NCBI GenBank assembly: GCA_032716605.1
Contig: CM064501.1
Location: forward strand, 19,696,687-19,760,686
Source: Paralithodes platypus
Lineage: Eukaryota > Arthropoda > Malacostraca > Decapoda > Lithodidae
Direction: 5' to 3'
Length of the DNA stretch: 64,000 nt
Part shown: positions 22,007 to 31,452 of the stretch, piece by piece
How the letters are laid out: the number at the start of each line of letters is the position of its first letter
Position numbering within the stretch: position 1 is the first letter of the stretch
Notes under the pieces: model-generated
What the model was told of the DNA's origin: nothing
Databases searched by the model: none
What the model saw: only the letters and a program-made list of their open reading frames with translations
Position numbers and translations under genes: made by a program

Positions 22007-23864
22007 TGTGACGCATGTCCAGTGTGAGCATGCTGTACAGAACGCCTAGTCATGCCCCACTCTCGCTAGGATCGTCAGGGCAGGAACTTTGGCTGTAGTC
22101 TATGTAGAGTTTCCTAACTTAGTTCATGTGAGCCGTTGTACTATAAGTAATATGAATATGTATTTTGTTTTCATCTGAGTCAACGAGTTCTATTTTATAT
22201 CATTAGTTATAAGTATTGTGTGTAAAACTTATTTGTAATGATGGGAGAAGCGGCAGCCACAGTTGGGGGTCAGTGGGTGCGCCATGCGGGAGGTGGGCCT
22301 AACTCACTAGCACTCCCCCCCCTCCCCCCTCCCCTCAGTGCTAGGAAAGCCTTTGTCTATCCCAGAGGAGAGAGAGAAATTACGTAATGATTGTCAGTGG
22401 GCGGTCCTTAGTAGTTCACGTTGGGCTCACTAGAGGGCCGAGTATAAAAAGGGAAGTCTAGCCATTTTTTGATCAGAACTCATTAGGCAGAGCGACTTCT
22501 CATTTCCCTTGCTAACTATATATATTCTTCTGACTGATGTGAACTTTCTCTACTACCTTACATTCTTATCTCCTCTTTTCCCTACCCTTTTTAACTTCCA
22601 TGGTCCCGTTGGTGCAGAGCTAGTCAGCCAACGTATTATCGCTTGAGTTCTCATGAGATACATGCCTATTAGATAGCCTATTTTGGAAGGGTTAACTTAG
22701 AATAGGATTGATTTATGTTTGTTGCACTTGTCTATGCATTTCCCTGTGTGTTATTATTATTATTCCTGGTTTCTGCTAGTCTAGGTAATGCTAGACTGGG
22801 GTAAGGCTTTTCTGTGTTACGAGTTGTTGTTTGATGCAGTGGTTAAGCGATAAACCTGCATACTCGTTTCGGTTCAGTGAAGCCTAGGTTGTCTTCGCGG
22901 CTGACTGTGTTGAGTTAATAATTTACAGTGCGTGAGGGCAAGAGCCTAACCACCCTGTATTTTATTAACAGCTTGTTTTTACTTTGTCAAGGAGCCGGGA
23001 GAAAACCAGATACAAGGGATCTGGATTTCTCAAAGTGCACTTGTTAGTGTTAACGTAATACTTTAAACAGTTGTGAGGACTTCGCTAGGCTACGAGCCGT
23101 TTTTGCTCAGTCACTGCTACCTTTTGCCCACAGTACCCCAGCTAGACTTTACTCGATTAGTAGATACAGAATAGTATTGAAGCTTTCCTTATGTATGATA
23201 TTGTTTATGCACTATTGATTTCATGTGTTGCAAGCTTGGCTACTTTAGTGATTAGTGGCCCACGAGCACAATCCGAGTAGGCTATTGCCGTTGCATTTGC
23301 GGAGTACTTCTTTTTAATGTTTGCCATTTACTATTGCATATTCTTTTAATTATTCTTATGCCAATTTAAACCTGTAATAGTATTTAATTGCCAGTGTTTT
23401 TCTTATTGAATTACTGTTCAAAATCCGATACGTACTTCTTACGAGCATCCGAGAAGCATCTAACTTTTTTCAGAAGATTCCTTGCTCGATGCTTAAGGAC
23501 TATTAATTAACGTAACGTAATAGTGCCGATCCGAAGTAGAGGGTGGAGGACTTCTTAAGTTCTTAGTCAAGGGTGGATTACTTCGGCTTCGGCCAACACT
23601 ATTCTTTGGTGTTGTTGTTTCTTACTTCTTTGTTTGATTGTTGACCAGACTAGAGAATTCCTGTCTCTTTATTAGTCTGTTGTTGAACACTAGTACCGAG
23701 TTCTTGTATACCCCGTTATAGCAGATTGAACTCTGGAGGGTATTGGTGTTTTTTGTTCGGCTGGCAGTACTCAGGGGTTGGGATCGTGTGTTTCCGTTGT
23801 GGCAGCGAGCCGTATTAGAGTCCTGATTGAGAGCCCTTGTGTACCCGAGTGCCAGGTCGTAACA
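22007..23864 (+). repeat. 5' LTR of element B
   Basis: Begins TGTGACGCATGTCC and ends CGTAACA. It contains a TATA box (22443) and a probable start site (22475), dividing it into U3 of about 470 bp and a long R-U5 of about 1390 bp. Confidence 0.92.
22443..22478 (+). promoter_or_regulatory. LTR core promoter of element B
   Basis: TATAAAAA at 22443-22450 is followed about 32 bases downstream by TCAGA (A at 22475), an initiator-like start. The same pair is in the 3' LTR (TATA at 30027-30034). Confidence 0.55.
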
Positions 23865-23866
23865 AA

Positions 23867-23884
23867 TGGCGACCTTGCTTAGGA
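23867..23884 (+). other. Primer binding site of element B
   Basis: TGGCGACCTTGCTTAGGA, two bases after the 5' LTR. Same class as in A and C. Confidence 0.65.
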
Positions 23885-24077
23885 TTTTGTGAACAGTATA
23901 AATTTTTGCAGAGTTGTACAACATTTGTTTGTTTGTATTTTAGCGTGCATATTGAAGAATATTTGTTTTTGTATGGCAATTAGTAAAGCATTTAAGAGAC
24001 TCCAGTTAATTTAGTAATTAGTGCTTGCATAGGAAGTTAAACACTTTTGTCTCGAGAATTTTTTTGTGGACTTCAGT

Positions 24078-27000
24078 ATGTCGTGCATTAGCACTGACGA
24101 TGAGCGAGAGATGCCATTTGAAGGTGTGCCGTTAGTAACCAGTGAGGAGGATGCTAGAGTTTTTGTGAGTAAGCGGTACCACGTGACGGAGGAGAGGCTG
24201 ACTGGGGTGGATGTTTGTGGCTTGCACCTGATAGCCAAGGTTTTGGGAATTTCCAATGTAGTAGGGATGTCCAAGGGGGAGCTGATTTCCTGGGTGTTGC
24301 GTGGGCGACATGGGGTTTCGGAGGAGAGGGCGTTTGGGGGGGTTCCTCCCCAGATCCCCTCTCACTCGACTCCCACAGTGCCGTCCACTCAGTTACCGGA
24401 GGTTAGCACTCTCCCACAGAGGGATGAGAATTGGCAGATTGGAGTGCCCTCGGGTGGTGCACATGGTGGTTCCCCAGTTTTTGCCCCCCCTCCTTCAGTA
24501 GTGGCAGCTCCCTCTTCCTGTCTGTCTCCAGATATGGTATTTAGACTTGAGCTTGCTAAGATTGAGGCTAGGAAGCAGGAGGATGAGACCAGGAGGCATG
24601 AAAATGAGACCAGGAGGCAGGAGGATGAGACGAGGAGGCATGAGATTGAGGTTAGGAGGCATGAGGCTGAGCTTAAGTACGACTCGGAGAAATATTGTGC
24701 TAAATTAGATTTAGATAAGTCTCGTGCAGAGTCGACAGGGACTTGGATGGGCCGTGAGGGCCAAGTAAGAGAACAGTCCTTGGCCCAATTAGTCAAATTG
24801 GTGCCGGTATTTAGTGAAACTGAAGTCACAGAATTTTTTAATCGTTTTGAGAAGAAATGTAGGGAGCATAATTGGCCTGAAGAGAAGTGGGCAGCTCTAG
24901 TCTCCTCAAGACTTACGGGTAAGGGTCTGAAGGCTTATGATGCACTGCCTTTAGAGTCTTGCATTGACTACCCAGAATTGAAGAGAGCTGTCCTACGGGC
25001 ATACGAGTTGCAACCGGAAACATATCGATTGAAGTTTCGGGGTGTTACAAAGACTAGGGAGGTGACCTTTCTTGAACATGCCCGGGACTTAAAAGATGCA
25101 CTTAAAAACTGGACACGTTCTGAGAAAGCTGAGACGGCCGAACAGTTGACTGAGCTGTTTCTGCTCGAGCAGTTTTATAAGTGTACTGGTGCAGAAATGA
25201 CTTTAACTATTAAAGAAAAGAACCCAAAAACTCTACAGGAGGCAGCTGAGATGGCTGACCTCCGGCTATCACTAATTCGTGGGTGCGGGTCTGCCCAGCG
25301 TAGTGAGGCAGGTAACAAGGGGCGTGACGCCCCACCCCCCCGAGTTAGTGATATACCTTATGCAAACAAGTACAAGAGCCATGATACCAAGACTGACCAC
25401 AAGACTAGCACCGTCCCATTTAAGAAGGGGCCGGGCCCTTCCCAGTACCAAGGGAAGCCCAAAGGGGAGGTGGAGTGTTATCATTGTCATAAAAAGGGGC
25501 ACTTTGCAAGAGTCTGTCCTAGCAAACCACCTACAGCAGCTGTGTCTTTGGCCTGCAACATTGGTGTGTCTCCGAAGTCATCTGAGTTTGCCTGGGGCAG
25601 TTCGTCAGAGGCTGAGGCACAGCCAATGCAGAAGCACCTGGGAGGCTCGAACCCTGCTCAGGATGTTTTTTGCGACCATAGAGGGCGGGGTTGCGTGATG
25701 TGGGCGGGGCGCAAGCATGGAGTAGAGGTCTTGCGTGATACAGGTGCTTCCCAGACTCTGATGAAAAACTTGACTGGCTACCCTATAAACGCGGCTCGGG
25801 TGGTAGTGGTGCAGGGTATTAATGCAACTCGGTCATACCCGCTGGTGCGGTTGGAGTTGGAGGTGGATGGTGTGGCACGTGAATTGGATGTCGGGATTGT
25901 GGAGAAACTGCCAGTGGAGGGCGTCGACCTTCTTCTCGGCAACGACTTTGCAATGCCCGCTTCCGAGGTTCTACCCTTAGTCGTTGCCGAGAGGCCGGCC
26001 GACGTGAGTAGGGAAGAGCAAGAGTGGGTCGAGCGGTGCCAGACACAACCCATGGCGTGTGTTGTCACCCGAGCTCGGGCAGCTAAAGTGTCACAGCCTA
26101 GTCCTCCGCCTTCAGACCAGCGGAGGAACGATCAACAGGAGGAGGCTAAAGCTGGAGTTGGTTTTAAGAGTTTTGACTCGGCGGCTCTCCTGGGTGATTC
26201 AGTATTAGCACCATTACTTAATTCTGGAGTAGCCCCTGGGCCTGTCATCGAGAGTGACGAGGCTGGGCATGACGAGTCTCCACGACAGCAACGTTATGTA
26301 CATCGAGAGAGACAGAGGGAGCAGCCCAGTATCGGGGAAGGTCATGCATTGCTCCGGGAGCAGTTAGATCGCTTGGCACCCTCAGATATAAGTCGGTTGC
26401 AACTAGAGGACCCTGAGCTCCAAACGTGTGCTAATGGAGCTGTAGAGCTCGACGAGGACGGCGATGCACAGCCAGGAGATTTTTTTTATTTAGAAGGCAT
26501 CCTTTATAGGCGTTTTCAAGACCCTAAACGTAGTTGGCAAAAGGGGTCCGGAGTAGTGGACCAGTTGGTGGTGCCACGGGAGTGCAGGGATAGCCTACTG
26601 AGGTTGGCGCATGACACACCACTGGCAGGACATCTAGGGGTGAGAAAAACGGTGGCGGCTTTGGGGAAATTGTTTTGGTGGCCGGGGATGAAGTCTCATG
26701 TGCAGTCATGGATAAACTCCTGTGATATTTGTCAACGTGTCGGGAAACCGAACCAAGTTATTCCTAAGGCTCCGTTACACCCTATTCCTGTGATTGGGCC
26801 ACCCTTTAGTAAACTTATTGTTGACATGGTTGGTCCACTCCCTCCCACTAAGGCGGGAAATAAATTTTTGTTAACCATAATGGATGTTGCCACTAGATAC
26901 CCCGATGCATACCCTATGAAAAATGGAATGGCTAAGACGGTAGTCAGTAACTTGTTGTGGTACTTCTCAAGGTACGGGTACCCGGAGGAGATTCAGTCTG

Positions 27001-27539
27001 ATCAGGGATCTAATTTCACCTCCAACATGTTCAAGCAAACAATGCAACAGCATGGGATACGAGCAGTAGTATCGTCAGCGTATCACCCTGAGAGTCAAGG
27101 GGTGCTTGAGCGGTGGCATGCTACACTTAAAAGCATGCTCAGGTGTTATTGTGCTGACAACGGTATGGATTGGGATCTTGGATTGCCTTATGTGCTGTTT
27201 GCTGCTCGGGAGGTACCTGGTGAGAGCCTGGGATTTAGTCCAAACGAGCTGATTTTTGGACACCGTGTCAGGGGCCCCCTTAACATGCTGAAAGAAATTT
27301 GGGAGGGGACTGTGCAGCCTTGTCCATTATTAAAGTATGTGCTTGAAAGCCGTGAGCGCATGCTTAAGAGTCTGGAGATGGCAGGTAGAAATTTGACAGA
27401 ATCACAAGCTTTGATGAAGGACAGGTATGATCGCAAAGTGAGGCTCCGGAAGTTCACTGTAGGACAAGAGGTATTAATTTTGTTGCCTTTGGTTGGTAAC
27501 CCCTCTCTGCGAAGTACACTGGACCTTATAAAATTGTAG
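24078..27539 (+). CDS. Gag-protease-integrase of element B
   Basis: The first ATG is at 24078; the frame is open from 24066. Order: SAP-like N-terminal region (VVGMSKGELISWVL); a coiled coil of short ETRRxE(D/N) repeats (about residues 160-220); a SCAN-like capsid part (ETYRLKFRGVTK, LFLLEQFYKCTGAEM); a zinc knuckle at about 25476 (CYHCHKKGHFARVC); aspartic protease at about 25737 (LRDTGASQ); and integrase with an H2C2 zinc module (AGHLGVRKT, CDICQ) and catalytic D (IVDMVGP, about 26823), D (QSDQGSNF, about 27000) and E (HPESQGVLE, about 27090). The frame ends at TAG 27537-27539 because of a one-base shift near 27500, inside the integrase tail. Family A is continuous at this point. Confidence 0.9.
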   Translation: MSCISTDDEREMPFEGVPLVTSEEDARVFVSKRYHVTEERLTGVDVCGLHLIAKVLGISNVVGMSKGELISWVLRGRHGVSEERAFGGVPPQIPSHSTPTVPSTQLPEVSTLPQRDENWQIGVPSGGAHGGSPVFAPPPSVVAAPSSCLSPDMVFRLELAKIEARKQEDETRRHENETRRQEDETRRHEIEVRRHEAELKYDSEKYCAKLDLDKSRAESTGTWMGREGQVREQSLAQLVKLVPVFSETEVTEFFNRFEKKCREHNWPEEKWAALVSSRLTGKGLKAYDALPLESCIDYPELKRAVLRAYELQPETYRLKFRGVTKTREVTFLEHARDLKDALKNWTRSEKAETAEQLTELFLLEQFYKCTGAEMTLTIKEKNPKTLQEAAEMADLRLSLIRGCGSAQRSEAGNKGRDAPPPRVSDIPYANKYKSHDTKTDHKTSTVPFKKGPGPSQYQGKPKGEVECYHCHKKGHFARVCPSKPPTAAVSLACNIGVSPKSSEFAWGSSSEAEAQPMQKHLGGSNPAQDVFCDHRGRGCVMWAGRKHGVEVLRDTGASQTLMKNLTGYPINAARVVVVQGINATRSYPLVRLELEVDGVARELDVGIVEKLPVEGVDLLLGNDFAMPASEVLPLVVAERPADVSREEQEWVERCQTQPMACVVTRARAAKVSQPSPPPSDQRRNDQQEEAKAGVGFKSFDSAALLGDSVLAPLLNSGVAPGPVIESDEAGHDESPRQQRYVHRERQREQPSIGEGHALLREQLDRLAPSDISRLQLEDPELQTCANGAVELDEDGDAQPGDFFYLEGILYRRFQDPKRSWQKGSGVVDQLVVPRECRDSLLRLAHDTPLAGHLGVRKTVAALGKLFWWPGMKSHVQSWINSCDICQRVGKPNQVIPKAPLHPIPVIGPPFSKLIVDMVGPLPPTKAGNKFLLTIMDVATRYPDAYPMKNGMAKTVVSNLLWYFSRYGYPEEIQSDQGSNFTSNMFKQTMQQHGIRAVVSSAYHPESQGVLERWHATLKSMLRCYCADNGMDWDLGLPYVLFAAREVPGESLGFSPNELIFGHRVRGPLNMLKEIWEGTVQPCPLLKYVLESRERMLKSLEMAGRNLTESQALMKDRYDRKVRLRKFTVGQEVLILLPLVGNPSLRSTLDLIKL

Positions 27540-27607
27540 AAAAAATTTCAGACTTAGATTACCTTGTTGCCACTCCAGACAGGAGGAAAAAGAACCAGTT
27601 ATGTCAC

Positions 27608-29185
27608 GTGAACCTTATTAAAGAGTATGTGAGGCGCCCCTCTGAGCCTCTCACTGTCCCTGTGTTGGCTTGTTGCGGCCGTGGTGGAGAAGGAGAGGGG
27701 GACAGTCAAGCTTCAGAGGAGGATAGCTGGGATCAACATGTTTCAGCGGATCAGTGGGCGGGGAACTCGAGCCTAAGGGCTGACGAGGCTATAGCTCATT
27801 TGCCTGAGCCGCAGTTTGATGCTATCCGTCAGTTGTTCGGTTCATACCCCACTGTATTTGCTGAACACCCAGGCCTCACTACTCAGGCTATGCATGATGT
27901 TGACGTGGGGGACCATCTACCCTTTAAGTCAATCCCGTACCGTGTGCCCCCCATAAAACTACCAGCTCTGAGGGATGAGTTGGAGTATATGCTCGGTAGA
28001 GGGTTGATAGAGAAAGGCACAGTTAAGTGGACTTCCCCTGTAACACTGCAGCCTAAGCCAGATGGCAAGGTACGCTTTTGTATTGATTTCCGTAGGTTAA
28101 ACGGTTTGACTCCAACTAACCCATATCCTCTTCCTCGGGTTGATGATAGTGTTGACAAAATTGGTAATGCTCGTTTTTTGTCTAAAGTAGATTTAGTAAA
28201 AGGTTACTGGCAAGTACCTTTGTCCGAGCGTGCTAAAGAGGTATGTGGTTTTGTTGTGGACGGGAGTACCTACCGGTGCAATGTTATGCCTTACGGGCTT
28301 AAGAATGCACCAGCAACGTTTCAGAACCTGATGAATGAAATTGTAAAGGACATTCCAAATTGCACCGTATATTTGGACGATGTAATCATTTATGATGACG
28401 ACTTTGAGAGCCATTGTGAGCACCTTGAGACCTTGTTCCGGAAACTTAGTGAAGCAGGTCTGGTAGTAAATTTGGCAAAGTGTGACTTCGTAAAAGCCAC
28501 TGTGCAGTACCTTGGGTTTGTAGTGGGAAGGGGACAGGTGTGCCCTCCTCAGAACAAGGTACAGGCTATCAATAAATTTCCGCACCCAACAACCAAGAAG
28601 CAGATTATGAGATTCTTGGGTATGATAGGCTACTACAGACGCTTCATAAAAGGTTACTCAACGGTGTTGGCACCTCTCACAGATTTGTTATCTAAAGACA
28701 AAAAGTTTTTGTGGGCACCTGAGTGTGAAAAGGCTTTCACTTTGGTGAAACATTTGCTATGTACTCACCCGATACTCAGGGCCCCAGACTTTAACAGGCC
28801 TTTTCAGCTGGCAACAGATGCTAGTGGTGTAGGGGCTGGTGCCGTCTTGCTACAGACAGACAATGAAGGTGTGGAACACCCAGTAAGTTTCTTTTCTAAG
28901 AAGTTCAATGCTGCACAAAAGAACTATTCTACAATAGAAAAGGAATTACTGGCGATTGTGCTGTCGCTCAGGCACTTCGAGGTGTATGTTCCAGCCTATG
29001 GCCCAGTCGTGGTTATCTACACTGATCATCACCCTTTGAGATTCCTGAATCAATTTCACAATCACAATATGAGACTGACCAGGTGGTCTTTGATGTTGCA
29101 GGAGTATAACCTGGACATCCGTCATATTGCTGGATGTGACAATGTGATCGCGGATTGTTTATCAAGGGTGGATGATCAGTCGTAG
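27608..29185 (+). CDS. Reverse transcriptase-RNase H of element B
   Basis: The frame is open upstream to the integrase GPY/F tail, so the 5' limit given is only an in-frame GTG; the real product is probably one Gag-Pol read through in an unmutated copy. The RT is Ty3/gypsy-like: FCIDFRRLNGLT, VDLVKGYWQVPL, MPYGLKNAPATFQ and catalytic YLDD (about 28371). A GYYRRFIKGYS connection and RNase H follow, with LATDASGVGAG, IEKELLAIV, VIYTDHHPL and VIADCLSR. It ends at TAG 29183-29185. RT and RNase H follow integrase instead of preceding it, which is the Gmr1-like order. Confidence 0.9.
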   Translation: MNLIKEYVRRPSEPLTVPVLACCGRGGEGEGDSQASEEDSWDQHVSADQWAGNSSLRADEAIAHLPEPQFDAIRQLFGSYPTVFAEHPGLTTQAMHDVDVGDHLPFKSIPYRVPPIKLPALRDELEYMLGRGLIEKGTVKWTSPVTLQPKPDGKVRFCIDFRRLNGLTPTNPYPLPRVDDSVDKIGNARFLSKVDLVKGYWQVPLSERAKEVCGFVVDGSTYRCNVMPYGLKNAPATFQNLMNEIVKDIPNCTVYLDDVIIYDDDFESHCEHLETLFRKLSEAGLVVNLAKCDFVKATVQYLGFVVGRGQVCPPQNKVQAINKFPHPTTKKQIMRFLGMIGYYRRFIKGYSTVLAPLTDLLSKDKKFLWAPECEKAFTLVKHLLCTHPILRAPDFNRPFQLATDASGVGAGAVLLQTDNEGVEHPVSFFSKKFNAAQKNYSTIEKELLAIVLSLRHFEVYVPAYGPVVVIYTDHHPLRFLNQFHNHNMRLTRWSLMLQEYNLDIRHIAGCDNVIADCLSRVDDQS

Positions 29186-29209
29186 GCTATCACAGGTGTG
29201 TGGGTTTGA

Positions 29210-29300
29210 GTGGAGGAAAATAGGCTGCCCTTATAGTGCAGCCGGGAAAAACATATTAAAATATAAAAATCATATAAAAAACTCTTTCTTTTGATATAGG
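29210..29300 (+). other. Conserved 3' noncoding block shared by families B and A
   Basis: The segment with tagtgcagccg, an AT-rich aaacatattaaaa and ctctttctttt has a clear counterpart on the minus strand of A1 (about 14395-14475) and A2. Much of the spacing is kept although neither side is coding. Confidence 0.55.
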
Positions 29301-29589
29301 TAATCGTATAAGTTTGTCATAGCCTATAGAGTTTGAGTAGTCCACAAACTATCAAACGGCTGAGCTGCTGTAAGCTCGCTCTGGGAGCATGATATTGTGT
29401 CTTTTTGCTATTGTTGGGAGGAGTTATAAAATGTGAATTTTTGGTTAATAATAAGATGCGTTTTGGTGATAAACTCAGCTTTGTTTTAGTGCCATGCGGT
29501 CGCTGGGTCGCTGGGTGTGAGGGGCTTGATGGGGTTCTGTGTTTGTCAGATTTTAGCTCAGGGTTGAGCAAGTAAAATCTTGGGGGAGG

Positions 29590-31448
29590 TGTGACGCATG
29601 TCCAGTGTGAGCATGCTGTACAGAACGCCTAGTCATGCCCCACTCTCGCTAGGATCGTCAGGGCAGGAACTTTGGCTGTAGTCTATGTAGAGTTTCCTAA
29701 CTTAGTTCATGTGAGCCGTTGTACTATAAGTAATATGAATATGTATTTTGTTTTCATCTGAGTCAACGAGTTCTATTTTATATCATTAGTTATAAGTATT
29801 GTGTGTAAAACTTATTTGTAATGATGGGAGAAGCGGCAGCCACAGTTGGGGGTCAGTGGGTGCGCCATGCGGGAGGTGGGCCTAACTCACTAGCACTCCC
29901 CCCCCCTCCCCCCTCCCCTCAGTGCTAGGAAAGCCTTTGTCTATCCCAGAGGAGAGAGAGAAATTACGTAATGATTGTCAGTGGGCGGTCCTTAGTAGTT
30001 CACGTTGGGCTCACTAGAGGGCCGAGTATAAAAAGGGAAGTCTAGCCATTTTTTGATCAGAACTCATTAGGCAGAGCGACTTCTCATTTCCCTTGCTAAC
30101 TATATATATTCTTCTGACTGATGTGAACTTTCTCTACTACCTTACATTCTTATCTCCTCTTTTCCCTACCCTTTTTAACTTCCATGGTCCCGTTGGTGCA
30201 GAGCTAGTCAGCCAACGTATTATCGCTTGAGTTCTCATGAGATACATGCCTATTAGATAGCCTATTTTGGAAGGGTTAACTTAGAATAGGATTGATTTAT
30301 GTTTGTTGCACTTGTCTATGCATTTCCCTGTGTGTTATTATTATTATTCCTGGTTTCTGCTAGTCTAGGTAATGCTAGACTGGGGTAAGGCTTTTCTGTG
30401 TTACGAGTTGTTGTTTGATGCAGTGGTTAAGCGATAAACCTGCATACTCGTTTCGGTTCAGTGAAGCCTAGGTTGTCTTCGCGGCTGACTGTGTTGAGTT
30501 AATAATTTACAGTGCGTGAGGGCAAGAGCCTAACCACCCTGTATTTTATTAACAGCTTGTTTTTACTTTGTCAAGGAGCCGGGAGAAAACCAGATACAAG
30601 GGATCTGGATTTCTCAAAGTGCACTTGTTAGTGTTAACGTAATACTTTAAACAGTTGTGAGGACTTCGCTAGGCTACGAGCCGTTTTTGCTCAGTCACTG
30701 CTACCTTTTGCCCACAGTACCCCAGCTAGACTTTACTCGATTAGTAGATACAGAATAGTATTGAAGCTTTCCTTATGTATGATATTGTTTATGCACTATT
30801 GATTTCATGTGTTGCAAGCTTGGCTACTTTAGTGATTAGTGGCCCACGAGCACAATCCGAGTAGGCTATTGCCGTTGCATTTGCGGAGTACTTCTTTTTA
30901 ATGTTTGCCATTTACTATTGCATATTCTTTTAATTATTCTTATGCCAATTTAAACCTGTAATAGTATTTAATTGCCAGTGTTTTTCTTATTGAATTACTG
31001 TTCAAAATCCGATACGTACTTCTTACGAGCATCCGAGAAGCATCTAACTTTTTTCAGAAGATTCCTTGCTCGATGCTTAAGGACTATTAATTAACGTAAC
31101 GTAATAGTGCCGATCCGAAGTAGAGGGTGGAGGACTTCTTAAGTTCTTAGTCAAGGGTGGATTACTTCGGCTTCGGCCAACACTATTCTTTGGTGTTGTT
31201 GTTTCTTACTTCTTTGTTTGATTGTTGACCAGACTAGAGAATTCCTGTCTCTTTATTAGTCTGTTGTTGAACACTAGTACCGAGTTCTTGTATACCCCGT
31301 TATAGCAGATTGAACTCTGGAGGGTATTGGTGTTTTTTGTTCGGCTGGCAGTACTCAGGGGTTGGGATCGTGTGTTTCCGTTGTGGCAGCGAGCCGTATT
31401 AGAGTCCTGATTGAGAGCCCTTGTGTACCCGAGTGCCAGGTCGTAACA
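29590..31448 (+). repeat. 3' LTR of element B
   Basis: Direct repeat of 22007-23864, preceded by the polypurine tract cttgggggagg. It ends TAACA at 31448 and is followed by the tagc target duplication. Confidence 0.92.
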
Positions 31449-31452
31449 TAGC

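Larger units (their letters stand above)
22007..31448 (+). mobile_element. LTR retrotransposon B (Gmr1-like), nearly intact, nested in A2
   Basis: The 9442-bp unit has LTRs at 22007-23864 (1858 bp) and 29590-31448 (1859 bp). They look identical except for one C in a C-run, so the insertion is young. Flanking tagc (22003-22006 and 31449-31452) is a 4-bp target duplication. The undisturbed target is visible in A1 near 15223. It has a primer binding site, gag-PR-IN frame, RT-RH frame and polypurine tract in the expected places. Family A is its sister: similar LTR start, similar polypurine tract and shared 3' noncoding sequence. Confidence 0.92.
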
